DNA of 52,116 nt from Paraburkholderia sp. CNPSo 3274 (GCF_024206475.1 NZ_JAMBPR010000064.1:1-52116); one strand, 5' to 3'. Shown: positions 1-8,953, counted from the stretch's first letter. Notes: generated by a model not told the origin, from the letters alone. Translations and numbers: made by a program.

Positions 1-6
1 GCGGGG

Positions 7-996
7 TCAGCGCCCTCGGCCGCCAATCTGCGCTACCGCTGCGACGGCCTGTGCGGTTGCATCCTGCGCGCAGCAATCCACGACGATGCGCTCCGGCATG
101 GCGCGCAGCCACGTGAGCTGGCGCTTGCAGAGCTGGCGTGTGGCGAACACGCCCTTGTCGCGCATGGTGTCGTAATCGACCTCGCCATCGAGGTATTCCC
201 AAACCTGGCGATAACCCACGCAGCGCATGGATGGCAGGTTGGGGTTCAGGTCGCCGCGCGCGCGCAGCGCCTTCACCTCGTCGATGAGACCGCCCCCGAG
301 CATCGCGTCGAAGCGCGCTTCGATGCGCGCGTGCAGCACGCTGCGATCGGACGGCTCGAGCGCGACGGCCACGAAGCGGTAGCGCGCGGCTTCATCCTCG
401 CGCGTGGACGGCGTGGCGAGCAGCACGGACATCGGCTGCCCGCTCAGCATGAAGATTTCGAGCGCGCGCTGGATGCGCTGCGAGTCGTTCGGGGCCAGGC
501 GTGCAGCCGTGGCCGGATCGACCTGCGCGAGGCGGGCATGCATGGCAGGCCAGCCATCGCGTGCGGCTTGCGCGTCGAGTTGCGCGCGTACGGCGGGATC
601 GGCCGAGGGCAGGTCGTTCAGGCCTTGCGTGAGCGCCTTGTAGTAGAGCATCGTCCCGCCCACGAACAGCGGCACGTTCCCGCGCGCGACGATCTCGCCC
701 GTCACGCGCAGTGCGTCGGCGCGAAAGTCCGCGGCGGAATAGGCATCCAAAGGATCGACGATATCGATCAGATGATGCGCGGCGGCCGCACGCTCTGCTG
801 CGGTCGGTTTCGCCGTGCCGATGTCCATCTCGCGATACACGAGCGCCGAATCGACGCTCACGATCTCGACCGTGCGCCCGCGCGCCGCCGACTGCGCGGC
901 GTACGCGAGCGCGGCCGCCGTCTTGCCCGAGGCCGTGGGGCCGAGCAGGCACGCGACGGGCAGCGCTTCGTCTTCCTGTTTCGTGGACTGCGTCAT
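7..996 (-). CDS. miaA: tRNA dimethylallyltransferase MiaA
   Basis: MiaA transfers the dimethylallyl group of DMAPP to N6 of A37 in tRNAs that read UNN codons, a cytoplasmic modification that supports reading-frame accuracy. The 329-residue protein opens with the P-loop GPTASGKT and continues with the VSVDSALVYREMDIGTAKP substrate region and the FVGGTMLYYKAL motif, all typical of the family. I chose the ATG at 996 rather than an upstream in-frame start because the resulting N-terminus leads straight into the P-loop and its ATGA overlaps the mutL stop. The family pair mutL-miaA is a common operon. Identification is very secure. Confidence 0.97.
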   Translation of the reverse strand: MTQSTKQEDEALPVACLLGPTASGKTAAALAYAAQSAARGRTVEIVSVDSALVYREMDIGTAKPTAAERAAAAHHLIDIVDPLDAYSAADFRADALRVTGEIVARGNVPLFVGGTMLYYKALTQGLNDLPSADPAVRAQLDAQAARDGWPAMHARLAQVDPATAARLAPNDSQRIQRALEIFMLSGQPMSVLLATPSTREDEAARYRFVAVALEPSDRSVLHARIEARFDAMLGGGLIDEVKALRARGDLNPNLPSMRCVGYRQVWEYLDGEVDYDTMRDKGVFATRQLCKRQLTWLRAMPERIVVDCCAQDATAQAVAAVAQIGGRGR

Positions 997-3143
997 TGAC
1001 CGCGCATGAAGAGCCGATCGAGATCGGCGAGCGTGAGCTGGTACCAGGTCGGCCGGCCGTGGTTGCACTGATCGGCGCGCTCGGTGGCTTCCATCTGGCG
1101 CAGGAGCGCGTTCATTTCGTCGAGCGTGAGACGCCGGTTCGCGCGCACCGCATGATGGCAGGCGAGCGTGCCGAGCATCTCGTGCTGGCGCTCTGTCAGC
1201 ACGCGCGAGCCGCCATATTCGTGCAGATCGGCGAGCACGGCGCGCGCGAGCGCCTGGAGATCGGCGTCCTTGAGGAGCGCGGGCACCGCGCGGATCGCGA
1301 TCGAGGTGGGCGAGAGGACGGCGAGATCGAAGCCCAGCGCTTCGAGCGTGGCCTTTTCTTCCTCGACGGTGCCGGTTTCGACGGGATCGGCCGTCATCGA
1401 GATCGGGATCAGCAAGGGCTGCACGGCGAGCGAGCGTTGGGCGAGGGCCTGCTTGAACTGCTCGTACAGGATGCGCTCGTGCGCGGCGTGCATGTCGACG
1501 ATCACGAGGCCGCGCGCGTTCTGCGCGAGTACGTAGATGCCGTGGACCTGGCCGAGCGCGAAGCCGAGCGGATGGTCCTCGCCGGCTTCGAAGGCGGCGT
1601 GCGGCGCGCTGGCGGCGAATGCACCGGCTGCGCCGTCTTGCGCCTGCGGCACGGTCGAACCTTGCGCCGTGCCGGCGCCGACATCTTTGCGGCCGAACAA
1701 CGCGTCATAAAGCGCGAGCGGCTGCGCCACAGGCAGACTGCCTTGCGTCATGCGCGACTGGCGCAGCCAGGTATTGCCGCTGTTCGCGCTTGCACCGCCG
1801 CCGCTTGCCTGGTCGAAACCCGACGCGCGCGAGAGCGCGCCACCTGCGCCGCCGCCGAAGCTGCTCGCCACGCTCGCGGTGCCGAACCTGCCGTCCGCGC
1901 CGAAGCCGCCTGCCGCGCCGGGAGCCGCACCTGCGCGCGGGTAGTCGGCTGCGCCGGAAGCCGGCCCGACCGAGGCGCCCAGCACCCCGGCGCCCGGCAA
2001 GGCCCGCGGCTCGATGAGCGCGGCGGCATGGCCGCCCGAGGTCGTCTCGGGCGAGGCGCCCGCGTGGCGCGCGAGCGCGCGCTGCACGGCGTGAAACACG
2101 AACTGGTGAATCGAGCGCGAATCGCGGAAACGCACTTCGATCTTCGAGGGATGCACGTTCACGTCGACGGCTTCGGGCGGCAGGTCGAGGAACAGCACGT
2201 ACGACGGATAGCGGTCGCCGTGCAGCACGTCCTCATAAGCCGAGCGCACCGCGTGCGTGAGCAGCTTGTCGCGCACGAAGCGGCCATTCACGAAGAAGTA
2301 CTGCTGGTCGGCGCGGTTGCGGCTCGCCGTAGGCAGGCCCGCACAACCGTACACGGCGAGCGGCCCGGCGCGCTCGTCGAGCGGCAGATGCGCCGTGGCG
2401 AACACTTCGCCGAGGATCTTGGAGACGCGCGTGGCCGGATCGCTCGCGTTCCAGTGCTCGACCGCGCGGCCGTTGTGCAGCACCGAGATCGCGACGTCCG
2501 GGCGCGCGAGCGCGCTGCGGCGGATCATCTCGAGGCAATGACCCAGTTCGGTCTGCTCGCTCTTCAGGAACTTGCGGCGCGCGGGCGTGTTGAAATACAG
2601 CTCGCGCACTTCGATCGTCGTACCCTGGCCGCCCGCGGCCGGCGAGATCGCACCTGTGTGCCCCTCGATCTTCACGGCGTGCGCCGCGTCGGCGCTGCGG
2701 CTCGTGATCGACATCTCGGCCACCGAGGCGATCGACGCCAGCGCTTCGCCCCGGAACCCGAGCGTCGCGACGCTCTCCAGTTCGGCGAGCGAGCGGATCT
2801 TGCTCGTGGCGTGGCGCATGAGCGCGAGCGGGAGTTCGGCTTCGGGAATGCCGCAGCCGTCGTCGGCGATGGAGATGCGCTTGACGCCGCCCTCGTCGAG
2901 CAGGATGCGCAGCGTGCTCGCGCCCGCGTCGAGTGCGTTTTCGAGCAGTTCCTTGACGACGGAGGCGGGCCGCTCGACCACTTCACCCGCGGCGATCTGG
3001 CTGATGAGCTGATCGGGCAGCGCCTGGATCGCGCGCGCGGGCTGCGCGGCGCGCGACGCGACTGCGGCGCTGGTCGTGCTGGCGGTGTCGGCGGCGTTGG
3101 CGGAATCCGGCACGGCGCCGGTGGGTTCGGAATTCGAAGACAT
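993..3143 (-). CDS. mutL: DNA mismatch repair protein MutL
   Basis: MutL is the ATP-dependent linker of methyl-directed mismatch repair, connecting MutS recognition to downstream nicking and helicase steps. The 716-residue protein has the GHKL ATPase motifs in its N-terminus: IAAGEVVERP, ELLENALDAGA, DDGCGIP and TLGFRGEALASI. A low-complexity Gly/Ala/Ser linker spans about residues 360-480, followed by the dimerisation domain (GFALGQVHGIYVLAQN, DMHAAHERILYE). The C-terminus has ACHHAVRANR. The gene overlaps miaA by 4 bp and is divergent from dedA. A TATAAT at 3151-3156 lies only seven bases upstream of the ATG and no Shine-Dalgarno is visible, so a leaderless transcript is possible. Confidence 0.97.
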   Translation of the reverse strand: MSSNSEPTGAVPDSANAADTASTTSAAVASRAAQPARAIQALPDQLISQIAAGEVVERPASVVKELLENALDAGASTLRILLDEGGVKRISIADDGCGIPEAELPLALMRHATSKIRSLAELESVATLGFRGEALASIASVAEMSITSRSADAAHAVKIEGHTGAISPAAGGQGTTIEVRELYFNTPARRKFLKSEQTELGHCLEMIRRSALARPDVAISVLHNGRAVEHWNASDPATRVSKILGEVFATAHLPLDERAGPLAVYGCAGLPTASRNRADQQYFFVNGRFVRDKLLTHAVRSAYEDVLHGDRYPSYVLFLDLPPEAVDVNVHPSKIEVRFRDSRSIHQFVFHAVQRALARHAGASPETTSGGHAAALIEPRALPGAGVLGASVGPASGAADYPRAGAAPGAAGGFGADGRFGTASVASSFGGGAGGALSRASGFDQASGGGASANSGNTWLRQSRMTQGSLPVAQPLALYDALFGRKDVGAGTAQGSTVPQAQDGAAGAFAASAPHAAFEAGEDHPLGFALGQVHGIYVLAQNARGLVIVDMHAAHERILYEQFKQALAQRSLAVQPLLIPISMTADPVETGTVEEEKATLEALGFDLAVLSPTSIAIRAVPALLKDADLQALARAVLADLHEYGGSRVLTERQHEMLGTLACHHAVRANRRLTLDEMNALLRQMEATERADQCNHGRPTWYQLTLADLDRLFMRGQ

Positions 3144-3150
3144 GCGCGCA

Positions 3151-3156
3151 ATTATA
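3151..3156 (-). promoter_or_regulatory. -10 box immediately upstream of mutL
   Basis: On the minus strand this hexamer reads TATAAT and ends seven bases before the mutL ATG at 3143. Transcription would then begin at or within a base or two of the start codon. I see no convincing -35 hexamer at 16-18 bp, so this is a candidate only. Confidence 0.4.
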
Positions 3157-3367
3157 GCGAGTCGGCGCTACCCGACCCGACGCGCTTTAGCGCCCCGCGA
3201 AACCCTGATGTAGCAGCGCTTTGTGCGCAAATTCACCGAAATTGACGGGATTCTTTCGTGACGCCCGGGCACTTTCGGTATCATGGCGCGGTCAATTTGG
3301 CTTCTCGCGCAACACAGGGCAAACGCGCTTTTTCAGGCGCGCGGCCCACGATCAATAAGGGACACTT

Positions 3368-4054
3368 TTGGATACGCTCCTGCAGTTCGTCAATCTTGTC
3401 TTGCACATCGACAAGTTTCTCGGTGTCTTCATCCAGCAATACGGCGGCTGGGTCTACGCGGTGCTGTTCCTGATCGTGTTCTGCGAAACCGGACTCGTGG
3501 TGCTGCCGTTCCTGCCCGGCGACTCGCTGCTCTTCATCGGCGGCGCGTTTGCCGCTACGCATGAAATGAATCTCGGCCTGCTGATCGTTCTGCTGCTCGT
3601 GGCGGCGGTCCTCGGCAATACGGTCAATTATCTGATTGGGCGCGCCATCGGGCCGAAGGTGTTCAATACGCACATTCCCGTGCTCGAACGCTTCCTCGAC
3701 CGCGCCGCGCTGCAGAAAACGCACGAATTCTACGAGCGCCACGGCGGCAAGACCATCGTGCTCGCGCGGTTCATTCCTGTCGTGCGCACGTTTGCACCGT
3801 TCGTGGCGGGCGTCTCGCAAATGAGTATGCGACGCTTTCAGCTCTTCACGATCACAGGCGCGCTGTTCTGGGTGTTGCTGCTCGTGCTGCTCGGCTACTT
3901 CTTCGGCAACATTCCGTTCATTCGCCAGTACCTCAACGTGATCGTGCTCGTCGGCATCGGCGCTGCGATCGTGCCGATCCTGCTTGGCGGCGTGTGGAAG
4001 ATGCTGCGCAAGGACTCGCGCGGCGGCGCTGTGCGCAAGCCCAACGGCGGTTGA
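3368..4054 (+). CDS. DedA family inner-membrane protein (VTT domain)
   Basis: DedA proteins are polytopic membrane proteins of the SNARE-associated/VTT superfamily. They are linked to undecaprenyl-phosphate or phospholipid recycling and membrane homeostasis. The 228-residue product has hydrophobic segments around residues 20-50, 55-80, 140-180 and 190-210. It also has the family pattern FLPGDSLLFIGG, then ARFIPVVRTFAPFVAGVSQM with its conserved arginines. The start is TTG: AAGGGA lies just upstream and no ATG gives a better N-terminus. It is divergent from mutL and followed by a bidirectional terminator shared with the mscS-type gene. The specific substrate cannot be told from sequence. Confidence 0.9.
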   Translation: MDTLLQFVNLVLHIDKFLGVFIQQYGGWVYAVLFLIVFCETGLVVLPFLPGDSLLFIGGAFAATHEMNLGLLIVLLLVAAVLGNTVNYLIGRAIGPKVFNTHIPVLERFLDRAALQKTHEFYERHGGKTIVLARFIPVVRTFAPFVAGVSQMSMRRFQLFTITGALFWVLLLVLLGYFFGNIPFIRQYLNVIVLVGIGAAIVPILLGGVWKMLRKDSRGGAVRKPNGG

Positions 4055-4085
4055 GCGCCCGGCACCGCCAGGCCGCAACGCAATG

Positions 4086-4125
4086 AAAAACGGCATCGCC
4101 TGCGAAGGCGATGCCGTTTTGTTTT
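4086..4125. terminator. Bidirectional terminator between dedA and the mscS-type gene
   Basis: A 14-bp perfect stem (4087-4100 with 4107-4120) has the loop TGCGAA. It is flanked by A-runs on one side and T-runs on the other, so it can end both convergent transcripts. Confidence 0.88.
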
Positions 4126-4147
4126 GGCGAGCGCGTCGAACGCGGTG

Positions 4148-4963
4148 CTAGGAGCCCACGCGGCGAATGATCGAGGGCGTTTCGGGCGTCGGGTAGCCCG
4201 CGTCCTTGAAGGTCTCGACAATCGCGCGGTTGGTGTCAAAGTACACCTGCCAGTAGCTGTCGTTGTTGGTGTAGGGCCGCACGGCCAGTAGCGGGCCTTC
4301 GGGCGTGAACGAGAGAATTTCGACGTCGGGCGGCGGCTCCTGCGAAACGTTCGGAATTTTCGCGATGGCCGCGCGCAGGCGGTTGGCGGCATCGACGGGA
4401 TCGACGCCGTTGGCGATCTTAGCGGTCAGCTCCACGCGGCGCACGGGCGTCGCGCTGTAGTTCGAGATGGTGTCCGAGAAGATCTTGTTGTTGCCGATGA
4501 TGTTGACCACGTTGTCCGGCGAGATGATGGTCGTGCCGAAGATGCCGAGTTCCTTCACGGTGCCCGTCACGCCCCCGGCCGTCACGAAGTCGCCCACCTT
4601 GAACGGGCGCAGCACCTGCATGAACACGCCCGCCGCGAAATGCGCGAGCAGGCCGCCCCACGCCGTACCGATGGCGAGGCCAAGACCGGCGAGAAGCGCC
4701 GCGAACGAAGTGGTCTGCACGCCGAACACCTGCAGGATCGCGAGGACCAGCAGCAGGTTCAACACGGCGGCGAGGATCGAACTGAGGTAATGCGCGAGCG
4801 TGGGATCGACGCGCTCGTTGCGCGCGAGCACCTTGCGCAGCAAACCGGCGACGAGGCTGATGGCCCAGCGTCCGATGACCCACAGGACGATCGCCGCCAG
4901 GACCTTGGTCCCGAAGTCGATGCCCCGGGTCATGATGAATACGCGGATGGTTTCGAGATCCAA
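4148..4963 (-). CDS. Small-conductance mechanosensitive channel (MscS family)
   Basis: MscS channels open under membrane tension to release solutes during hypo-osmotic shock. This 271-residue form is the short E. coli MscS type. It has two or three N-terminal membrane helices, the pore helix region GLGLAIGTAWGGLLAHFAAGVFMQVLRPFKVGDFV, then the beta domain (ISPDNVVNIIGNNKIFSDTISNYS) and the alpha/beta vestibule. I prefer the TTG start at 4963 because GAGGG precedes it at good spacing. ATG codons at 5014 and 5026 would add a polar tail of 17-21 residues with no visible ribosome site. The gene is divergent from the ParB-like gene. Confidence 0.9.
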   Translation of the reverse strand: MDLETIRVFIMTRGIDFGTKVLAAIVLWVIGRWAISLVAGLLRKVLARNERVDPTLAHYLSSILAAVLNLLLVLAILQVFGVQTTSFAALLAGLGLAIGTAWGGLLAHFAAGVFMQVLRPFKVGDFVTAGGVTGTVKELGIFGTTIISPDNVVNIIGNNKIFSDTISNYSATPVRRVELTAKIANGVDPVDAANRLRAAIAKIPNVSQEPPPDVEILSFTPEGPLLAVRPYTNNDSYWQVYFDTNRAIVETFKDAGYPTPETPSIIRRVGS

Positions 4964-5227
4964 AATGCCCTCGCTTGTGTCGTTGGTTGAGCCTGGAAGA
5001 CGTGCAACTGACATTGGCGGGAGCATGACGGGCGCCGTGGTTCGCGCCGTCTGTCCCTTAGCGCATTTATAGGCGAAGCGGCGAAAGCGTGCATCCAACG
5101 TGCCCGGCGGTCTCAGGGTTGACCCGGCGCACGCTTCGCCAGCGATCGATGCGGCATGCATGGCCGTTCGGCTGTATCGTTGCGCGATCGACCCTGACAC
5201 TAACCGGCACTAAACAGGACGCCCGCC

Positions 5228-5914
5228 ATGAATTTTCAGAACACCGATCTCCATCTCATCACCGTGAAGCTCGACGAGCTGCGCCCTACGCAGATCACGG
5301 TGGGCTTTCGGGAGGTGAACGCCAAGCGCGCGCACTGGCAATCGCTCGACAAGAAAGGGCGCGCGGCGGCCATCGACTCGCACTGGTTTCCCGCCGTGCT
5401 CGGGCCGAAGTCGCGCTACTACGTGGTCGATCATCACCACCTTGGCCGCGCGTGGCTGGAAGAATCGGTGGAGAGCGTGCGGGTGACCGTGCTCAAGGAT
5501 CTCTCGTGGCTCGAGCCCACCATCTTCTGGCGCATGATGGAGCACAACCAGTGGGTGCATCCGTTCGATGCCGCAGGCGAGCGCTGCGAATTCGACCGGT
5601 TGCCGAAGCAGCTCCTCGGTCTTGCCGACGATCCGTATCGCAGCCTCGCGGGCGAGTTGCGCACCTCTGGAGGCTACGCGAAGGACACGACGCCGTTCAG
5701 CGAATTCCTGTGGGCCGACTATCTGCGTCGTAAGGTATCCGAAATGCGCTTGCGCAAGGACTTCGACACGGCGCTCGCCGACGCGCTATCGCACGCACAC
5801 GATCCCGAGGCGCGTTATCTGCCGGGCTGGTCGGGCGTGGTGCCTGCCGCGGCGCCAGCGCCCGCGGCGGCGCCTGGCAAGGCCGACAAGCCTGCCAAGG
5901 CCAGCAAGGGCTGA
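5228..5914 (+). CDS. ParB-like nuclease-fold protein (chromosomal, single gene)
   Basis: The 228-residue product matches my recollection of the putative ParB-like nuclease family (PF08857): an N-terminal HLITVKLDELRPTQITVGFREV strand region, then YYVVDHHHLGRAW, which corresponds to the GxHR-type ParB/Srx motif. No helix-turn-helix DNA-binding domain and no parA partner are visible, so a role in plasmid or chromosome partition is doubtful. The C-terminus is a low-complexity Ala/Pro/Lys tail. It stands alone between a divergent mscS gene and a convergent LysR gene. Its function is unknown; the fold assignment is fairly secure. Confidence 0.75.
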   Translation: MNFQNTDLHLITVKLDELRPTQITVGFREVNAKRAHWQSLDKKGRAAAIDSHWFPAVLGPKSRYYVVDHHHLGRAWLEESVESVRVTVLKDLSWLEPTIFWRMMEHNQWVHPFDAAGERCEFDRLPKQLLGLADDPYRSLAGELRTSGGYAKDTTPFSEFLWADYLRRKVSEMRLRKDFDTALADALSHAHDPEARYLPGWSGVVPAAAPAPAAAPGKADKPAKASKG

Positions 5915-6007
5915 AGAGGGCGGCGCGCCTTACATCGGTAGGGCGAGAGTCAGGTGTGCGCGGGGTTGCGTCCGTACAACGCGCAGGCACATCGCTCACG
6001 CGCTATG

Positions 6008-6937
6008 TCAGCGGGCGTCGGGCAACGGCGCTTGCGGCGGCGTGCCTTGCGTGAGGTAGTGGCAGAGCCACTCGCTGGCGGGGCCGCGTGCCGCGTCGGT
6101 GCGATGGATCAGCGAGATGTTGTAGCTCACCGAGCGCCGGTCCGCGAGCGCGACGCGCACGAGCCGTCCGGCTTCGAGATCGGCATCCACGAGGTGCTTC
6201 GGCATCGACCCCCAGCCGAGGCCCGCGAGCAGCAGCCGGTGCTTGGCGCCGAGGTCGCCGAGCTTCCACGCGCGATTGCTGTACACGCCGAAGTTCTGGC
6301 CTTCGGTGAGGCGGCTGCGGTCGGTGAGCACCAACTGCGTGTGCTCGCGCGCATCCGAAATGCGCACAGGGTGCTCCGCCTTGGCGAGCGGATGGCAGGG
6401 GGCGGCCACGAGCACGAGTTCCACGGTGCCGATGGACTGGGCCTCGATCACGTGCGGCCAGTTGTGGTTCGGCCCGCTGATACCCACCGCGCAGTCGCCG
6501 TCGAGCACGAGCTTGAGCACGCCGCCGAGCGCTTCCATGGTGAGATTCAGGGCCACGGTGGGAAACGTGAACGCGAACGCCTGCAGGGCCTCGACGAGCC
6601 GCTGCGATGGAAACATCACGTCCACGGCCAGCGAAACTTCGCCCTCCAGCCCCCTCTGCAGGCCGGCCGCCTTGGCGTTAAGCTGACCCATGAGCAGATC
6701 GAGGCGGCGCGCGTCGGCGAGGATCGCGCGGCCCGCGGCCGTGAGTTCCGGCTTGCGCTTGCCGCGCTCGAACAGCGCGACGCCCAGCAGCGCCTCGAGA
6801 TTGGCGATCGTATAGCTGACCACCGACTGCGCGCGGTCAAGCTGGCGCGCCGCCGCCGAGAAGCTGCCGGTCTCGGCGACGGCGATCAGTGCGCGCAGCT
6901 GTTCGAGGCTAGGGGAGCGGTCCGAGGTGCGGTCCAC
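6008..6937 (-). CDS. LysR-family transcriptional regulator
   Basis: The 309-residue protein has the standard LysR layout. A winged helix-turn-helix lies at about residues 12-70 (LEQLRALIAVAETGSFSAAARQL, followed by QSVVSYTIANLEALLGVALFER). A linker helix and a periplasmic-binding-protein-like effector domain of about 200 residues follow. It is divergently transcribed from the cytochrome b561-YceI operon across a 112-bp gap that holds two clear palindromes, so that operon is its most likely target. The effector cannot be predicted from sequence. Confidence 0.92.
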   Translation of the reverse strand: MDRTSDRSPSLEQLRALIAVAETGSFSAAARQLDRAQSVVSYTIANLEALLGVALFERGKRKPELTAAGRAILADARRLDLLMGQLNAKAAGLQRGLEGEVSLAVDVMFPSQRLVEALQAFAFTFPTVALNLTMEALGGVLKLVLDGDCAVGISGPNHNWPHVIEAQSIGTVELVLVAAPCHPLAKAEHPVRISDAREHTQLVLTDRSRLTEGQNFGVYSNRAWKLGDLGAKHRLLLAGLGWGSMPKHLVDADLEAGRLVRVALADRRSVSYNISLIHRTDAARGPASEWLCHYLTQGTPPQAPLPDAR

Positions 6938-6949
6938 GACGTACGGTCC

Positions 6950-6986
6950 TTTTCGATCTATCGAAAAAGTGGATGATAACCATCCA
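6950..6986. promoter_or_regulatory. Two palindromes in the lysR/cytochrome b561 divergent promoter
   Basis: The first is an 18-bp perfect palindrome, TTTTCGATCTATCGAAAA (6950-6967). The second is TGGATG-ATAAC-CATCCA (6970-6986), which also satisfies the LysR T-N11-A pattern. Both lie between the divergent starts at 6937 and 7050. Binding by the adjacent LysR protein is an inference. Confidence 0.6.
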
Positions 6987-7049
6987 TTCTAGACGATTGT
7001 TTGAATAGGTTTGGCCGGGTAAAGTGCACACCTCGAATATTGGAGTCGT

Positions 7050-7619
7050 ATGCCGATGAACCCTACCGTCAAGCCCGCCGGCCGCTATAACGGCGTTGCC
7101 ATGCTGCTGCACTGGCTGATCGCCGCGCTGATCGTCTGGGGCTTTGCGCTCGGCTGGGTCATGACCGACATTCCCGGCATCACGCCCACCAAACTGCGCT
7201 ACTTCTCGTGGCACAAGTGGATTGGCGTGACCGTGCTCGCGCTCGTGCTCGTGCGTATTCTCTGGCGCGTCACGCACACCGCGCCCGCGCTGCCTGGCTC
7301 CATGCATGGCTGCGAGCGGCTCGCCGCGCACCTGGGCCACACCGCGCTTTACGTGCTGATGGTCGCGATTCCGGTGACAGGCTATCTCTATAGCTCGGCG
7401 GCCGGCATTCAGGTCGTGTACCTCGGCATCTGGCCGCTGCCCGTGCTGATCGGCCCGGACACCGCACTCAAGGGCATGCTGCGCATCGTGCATATCTCGC
7501 TGAACTACACCCTGCTCACCGTGGTCGTGCTGCACGTGCTCGCCGTCCTCAAGCACCAGTTGATCGACCGCCAGAACATCCTCTCGCGCATGCTGCCGTT
7601 CGGCACGCCGCGCGACTGA
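7050..7619 (+). CDS. Cytochrome b561 family protein
   Basis: This is a di-haem, four-helix inner-membrane cytochrome b, thought to pass electrons between the quinone pool and partner proteins. The 189-residue product has four hydrophobic helices with candidate haem-ligand histidines in MLLHWLIAAL, YFSWHKWIG, LGHTALYVLM and VVLHVLAVLKHQLI. A GGAG sits five bases before the ATG at 7050; a second in-frame ATG two codons later is less well spaced. It heads an operon with two YceI-family genes, an arrangement common in Burkholderiaceae. YceI proteins bind isoprenoid or quinone-like lipids, which fits a shared redox or lipid role. Confidence 0.92.
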   Translation: MPMNPTVKPAGRYNGVAMLLHWLIAALIVWGFALGWVMTDIPGITPTKLRYFSWHKWIGVTVLALVLVRILWRVTHTAPALPGSMHGCERLAAHLGHTALYVLMVAIPVTGYLYSSAAGIQVVYLGIWPLPVLIGPDTALKGMLRIVHISLNYTLLTVVVLHVLAVLKHQLIDRQNILSRMLPFGTPRD

Positions 7620-7680
7620 CTTTGCGGCGCGCATACGCCTTATCCATTTCCCGATGCCTCCCACCTTGGACCGACTGCCC

Positions 7681-8268
7681 ATGATCCAGCGTCTTGCCCA
7701 TACCGCTTCCGTCGTCGCGCTCGGCGCGGCGCTCGCCGCCGGCGCGGCTGTTGCCACGACCTTCGCCACGAACGCCAACGCCGCGGCCGAAGCCGCGAAG
7801 AACTCCGTGAGCGCCGTGTTCAAGCAGATGAACGTGCCAGTCGAAGGCCGCTTCAATCACTTCACCGCCGACGTGCGCTTCGATCCGGCGAACGTCGCGG
7901 CATCGAGCGCGAAGCTCGACGTCGAGGTGGCGAGCTTCGACCTCGGCGCGCCGGAATACAACAAGGAAGTCGCCGGCGACGAGTGGTTCGACGCCACGCA
8001 TTTCCCGCACGCGACCTTCGTCTCCACGCAAATCAAGCCCGGCGCGAACGGCGCGTTCAGCGTGGCCGGCAAGCTGACCATCAAGGGCAAGACGACCGAC
8101 GTCGTCGTGCCGGTGCAGTACCGCAAGGACGGCGCCAACCAGGTGTTCGACGGCACGCTGCCCATCAAGCGCCTCGCGTACGGCATCGGCTCGGGCGAGT
8201 GGAAGGACACCTCGATCGTCGCCGACGATGTGCAGATCAAGTTTCACATCGTGTCCGCCGCGCACTGA
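7681..8268 (+). CDS. YceI family periplasmic protein (first copy)
   Basis: YceI proteins are periplasmic lipocalin-like beta barrels that bind polyprenyl or quinone-type lipids. The start at 7681 gives a Sec signal peptide (MIQRLAHTASVVALGAALAAG, cleaved near ANAAAEA). The mature domain has the family motifs FNHFTADVRFDPANV, DEWFDATHFPHATFVSTQI and GKLTIKGKTTDVVVPVQY. An earlier in-frame ATG at 7654 would add nine residues before the signal and has no ribosome site. The protein is about 195 residues long. It lies between the b561 gene and a second YceI gene on the same strand. Function beyond lipid binding is unknown. Confidence 0.9.
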   Translation: MIQRLAHTASVVALGAALAAGAAVATTFATNANAAAEAAKNSVSAVFKQMNVPVEGRFNHFTADVRFDPANVAASSAKLDVEVASFDLGAPEYNKEVAGDEWFDATHFPHATFVSTQIKPGANGAFSVAGKLTIKGKTTDVVVPVQYRKDGANQVFDGTLPIKRLAYGIGSGEWKDTSIVADDVQIKFHIVSAAH

Positions 8269-8322
8269 CGCGCGTACGGCATCGCTTTTTCACCCAGTTT
8301 CTCTCGCACCAGGAATCGATTC

Positions 8323-8913
8323 ATGAAGACCACGATTTTCGCCGCGGCCGTTGCCGCCTCACTCGCAGCTTTCGTCGCCACGCCCGCGCTCGCAGCCGCC
8401 ACGACCTACAACCTCGACCCGATGCACACGTATCCGAGCTTCGAAGCCGATCACTTCGGTGGCGTCTCGGTGTGGCGCGGCAAGTTCACGAAGAGCTCGG
8501 GCACGGTCACGCTCGACCGCGCGGCGAAGACGGGCACGGTGGACGTGACGATCGACGCATCGTCGATCGATACGGGCAACTCGCAGCTCGACAAACATGT
8601 GAGCTCGACCGAATTCCTCGACACCGCGAAGTACCCGACGGCCACTTACAAGGGCACGTCGATTCGCTTCGACGGCGACAAGCCCGTGGAAGTGATCGGC
8701 TCGTTCACGCTGCATGGCGTGACGAAGCCGCTGAACCTGAAGATCGACTCGTTCAAGTGCTTCCAGAACCCGATGCTCAAGCGTGAAGTGTGCGGCGCGG
8801 AAGCATCGGCGCAATTCGACCGCGCGGACTACGGCGTGAACTGGGGCCAGTCGTATGGCTTCAAGACGGCTACGACGCTGCAGATCCAGGTGGAAGGCGT
8901 CAAGGCAGACTGA
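8323..8913 (+). CDS. YceI family periplasmic protein (second copy)
   Basis: This is a second YceI-family lipocalin of 196 residues with a clear signal peptide ending ATPALAAA. The mature sequence begins TTYNLDPMHTYPSFEADHFGG, and HTYPSFEADHFG is the classic YceI N-terminal motif. It continues with DKHVSSTEFLDTAKYPTATYKG and FTLHGVTKPLNLKIDSFKC. An AGGAA lies upstream of the ATG. The copy is quite diverged from the preceding YceI, so the two probably bind different ligands or act as a pair with the b561 protein. The cysteines in FKCFQNPMLKREVCGAEA could form a disulfide in the periplasm. Confidence 0.93.
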   Translation: MKTTIFAAAVAASLAAFVATPALAAATTYNLDPMHTYPSFEADHFGGVSVWRGKFTKSSGTVTLDRAAKTGTVDVTIDASSIDTGNSQLDKHVSSTEFLDTAKYPTATYKGTSIRFDGDKPVEVIGSFTLHGVTKPLNLKIDSFKCFQNPMLKREVCGAEASAQFDRADYGVNWGQSYGFKTATTLQIQVEGVKAD

Positions 8914-8953
8914 GTTTGCGCGCGGCATGGGCCGCGTGCCGCTCGATACGAAG

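Noticed and set aside
711..3245. An 844-residue plus-strand open frame opposite mutL and miaA
   Set aside because: Arg/Ala/Gly/His-rich sequence with no family motif, fully antisense to two well-supported genes.
5228..5914. Plasmid partition locus suggested by a ParB-like protein
   Set aside because: No parA partner, no parS-like repeat and no HTH domain; surrounding genes are chromosomal.
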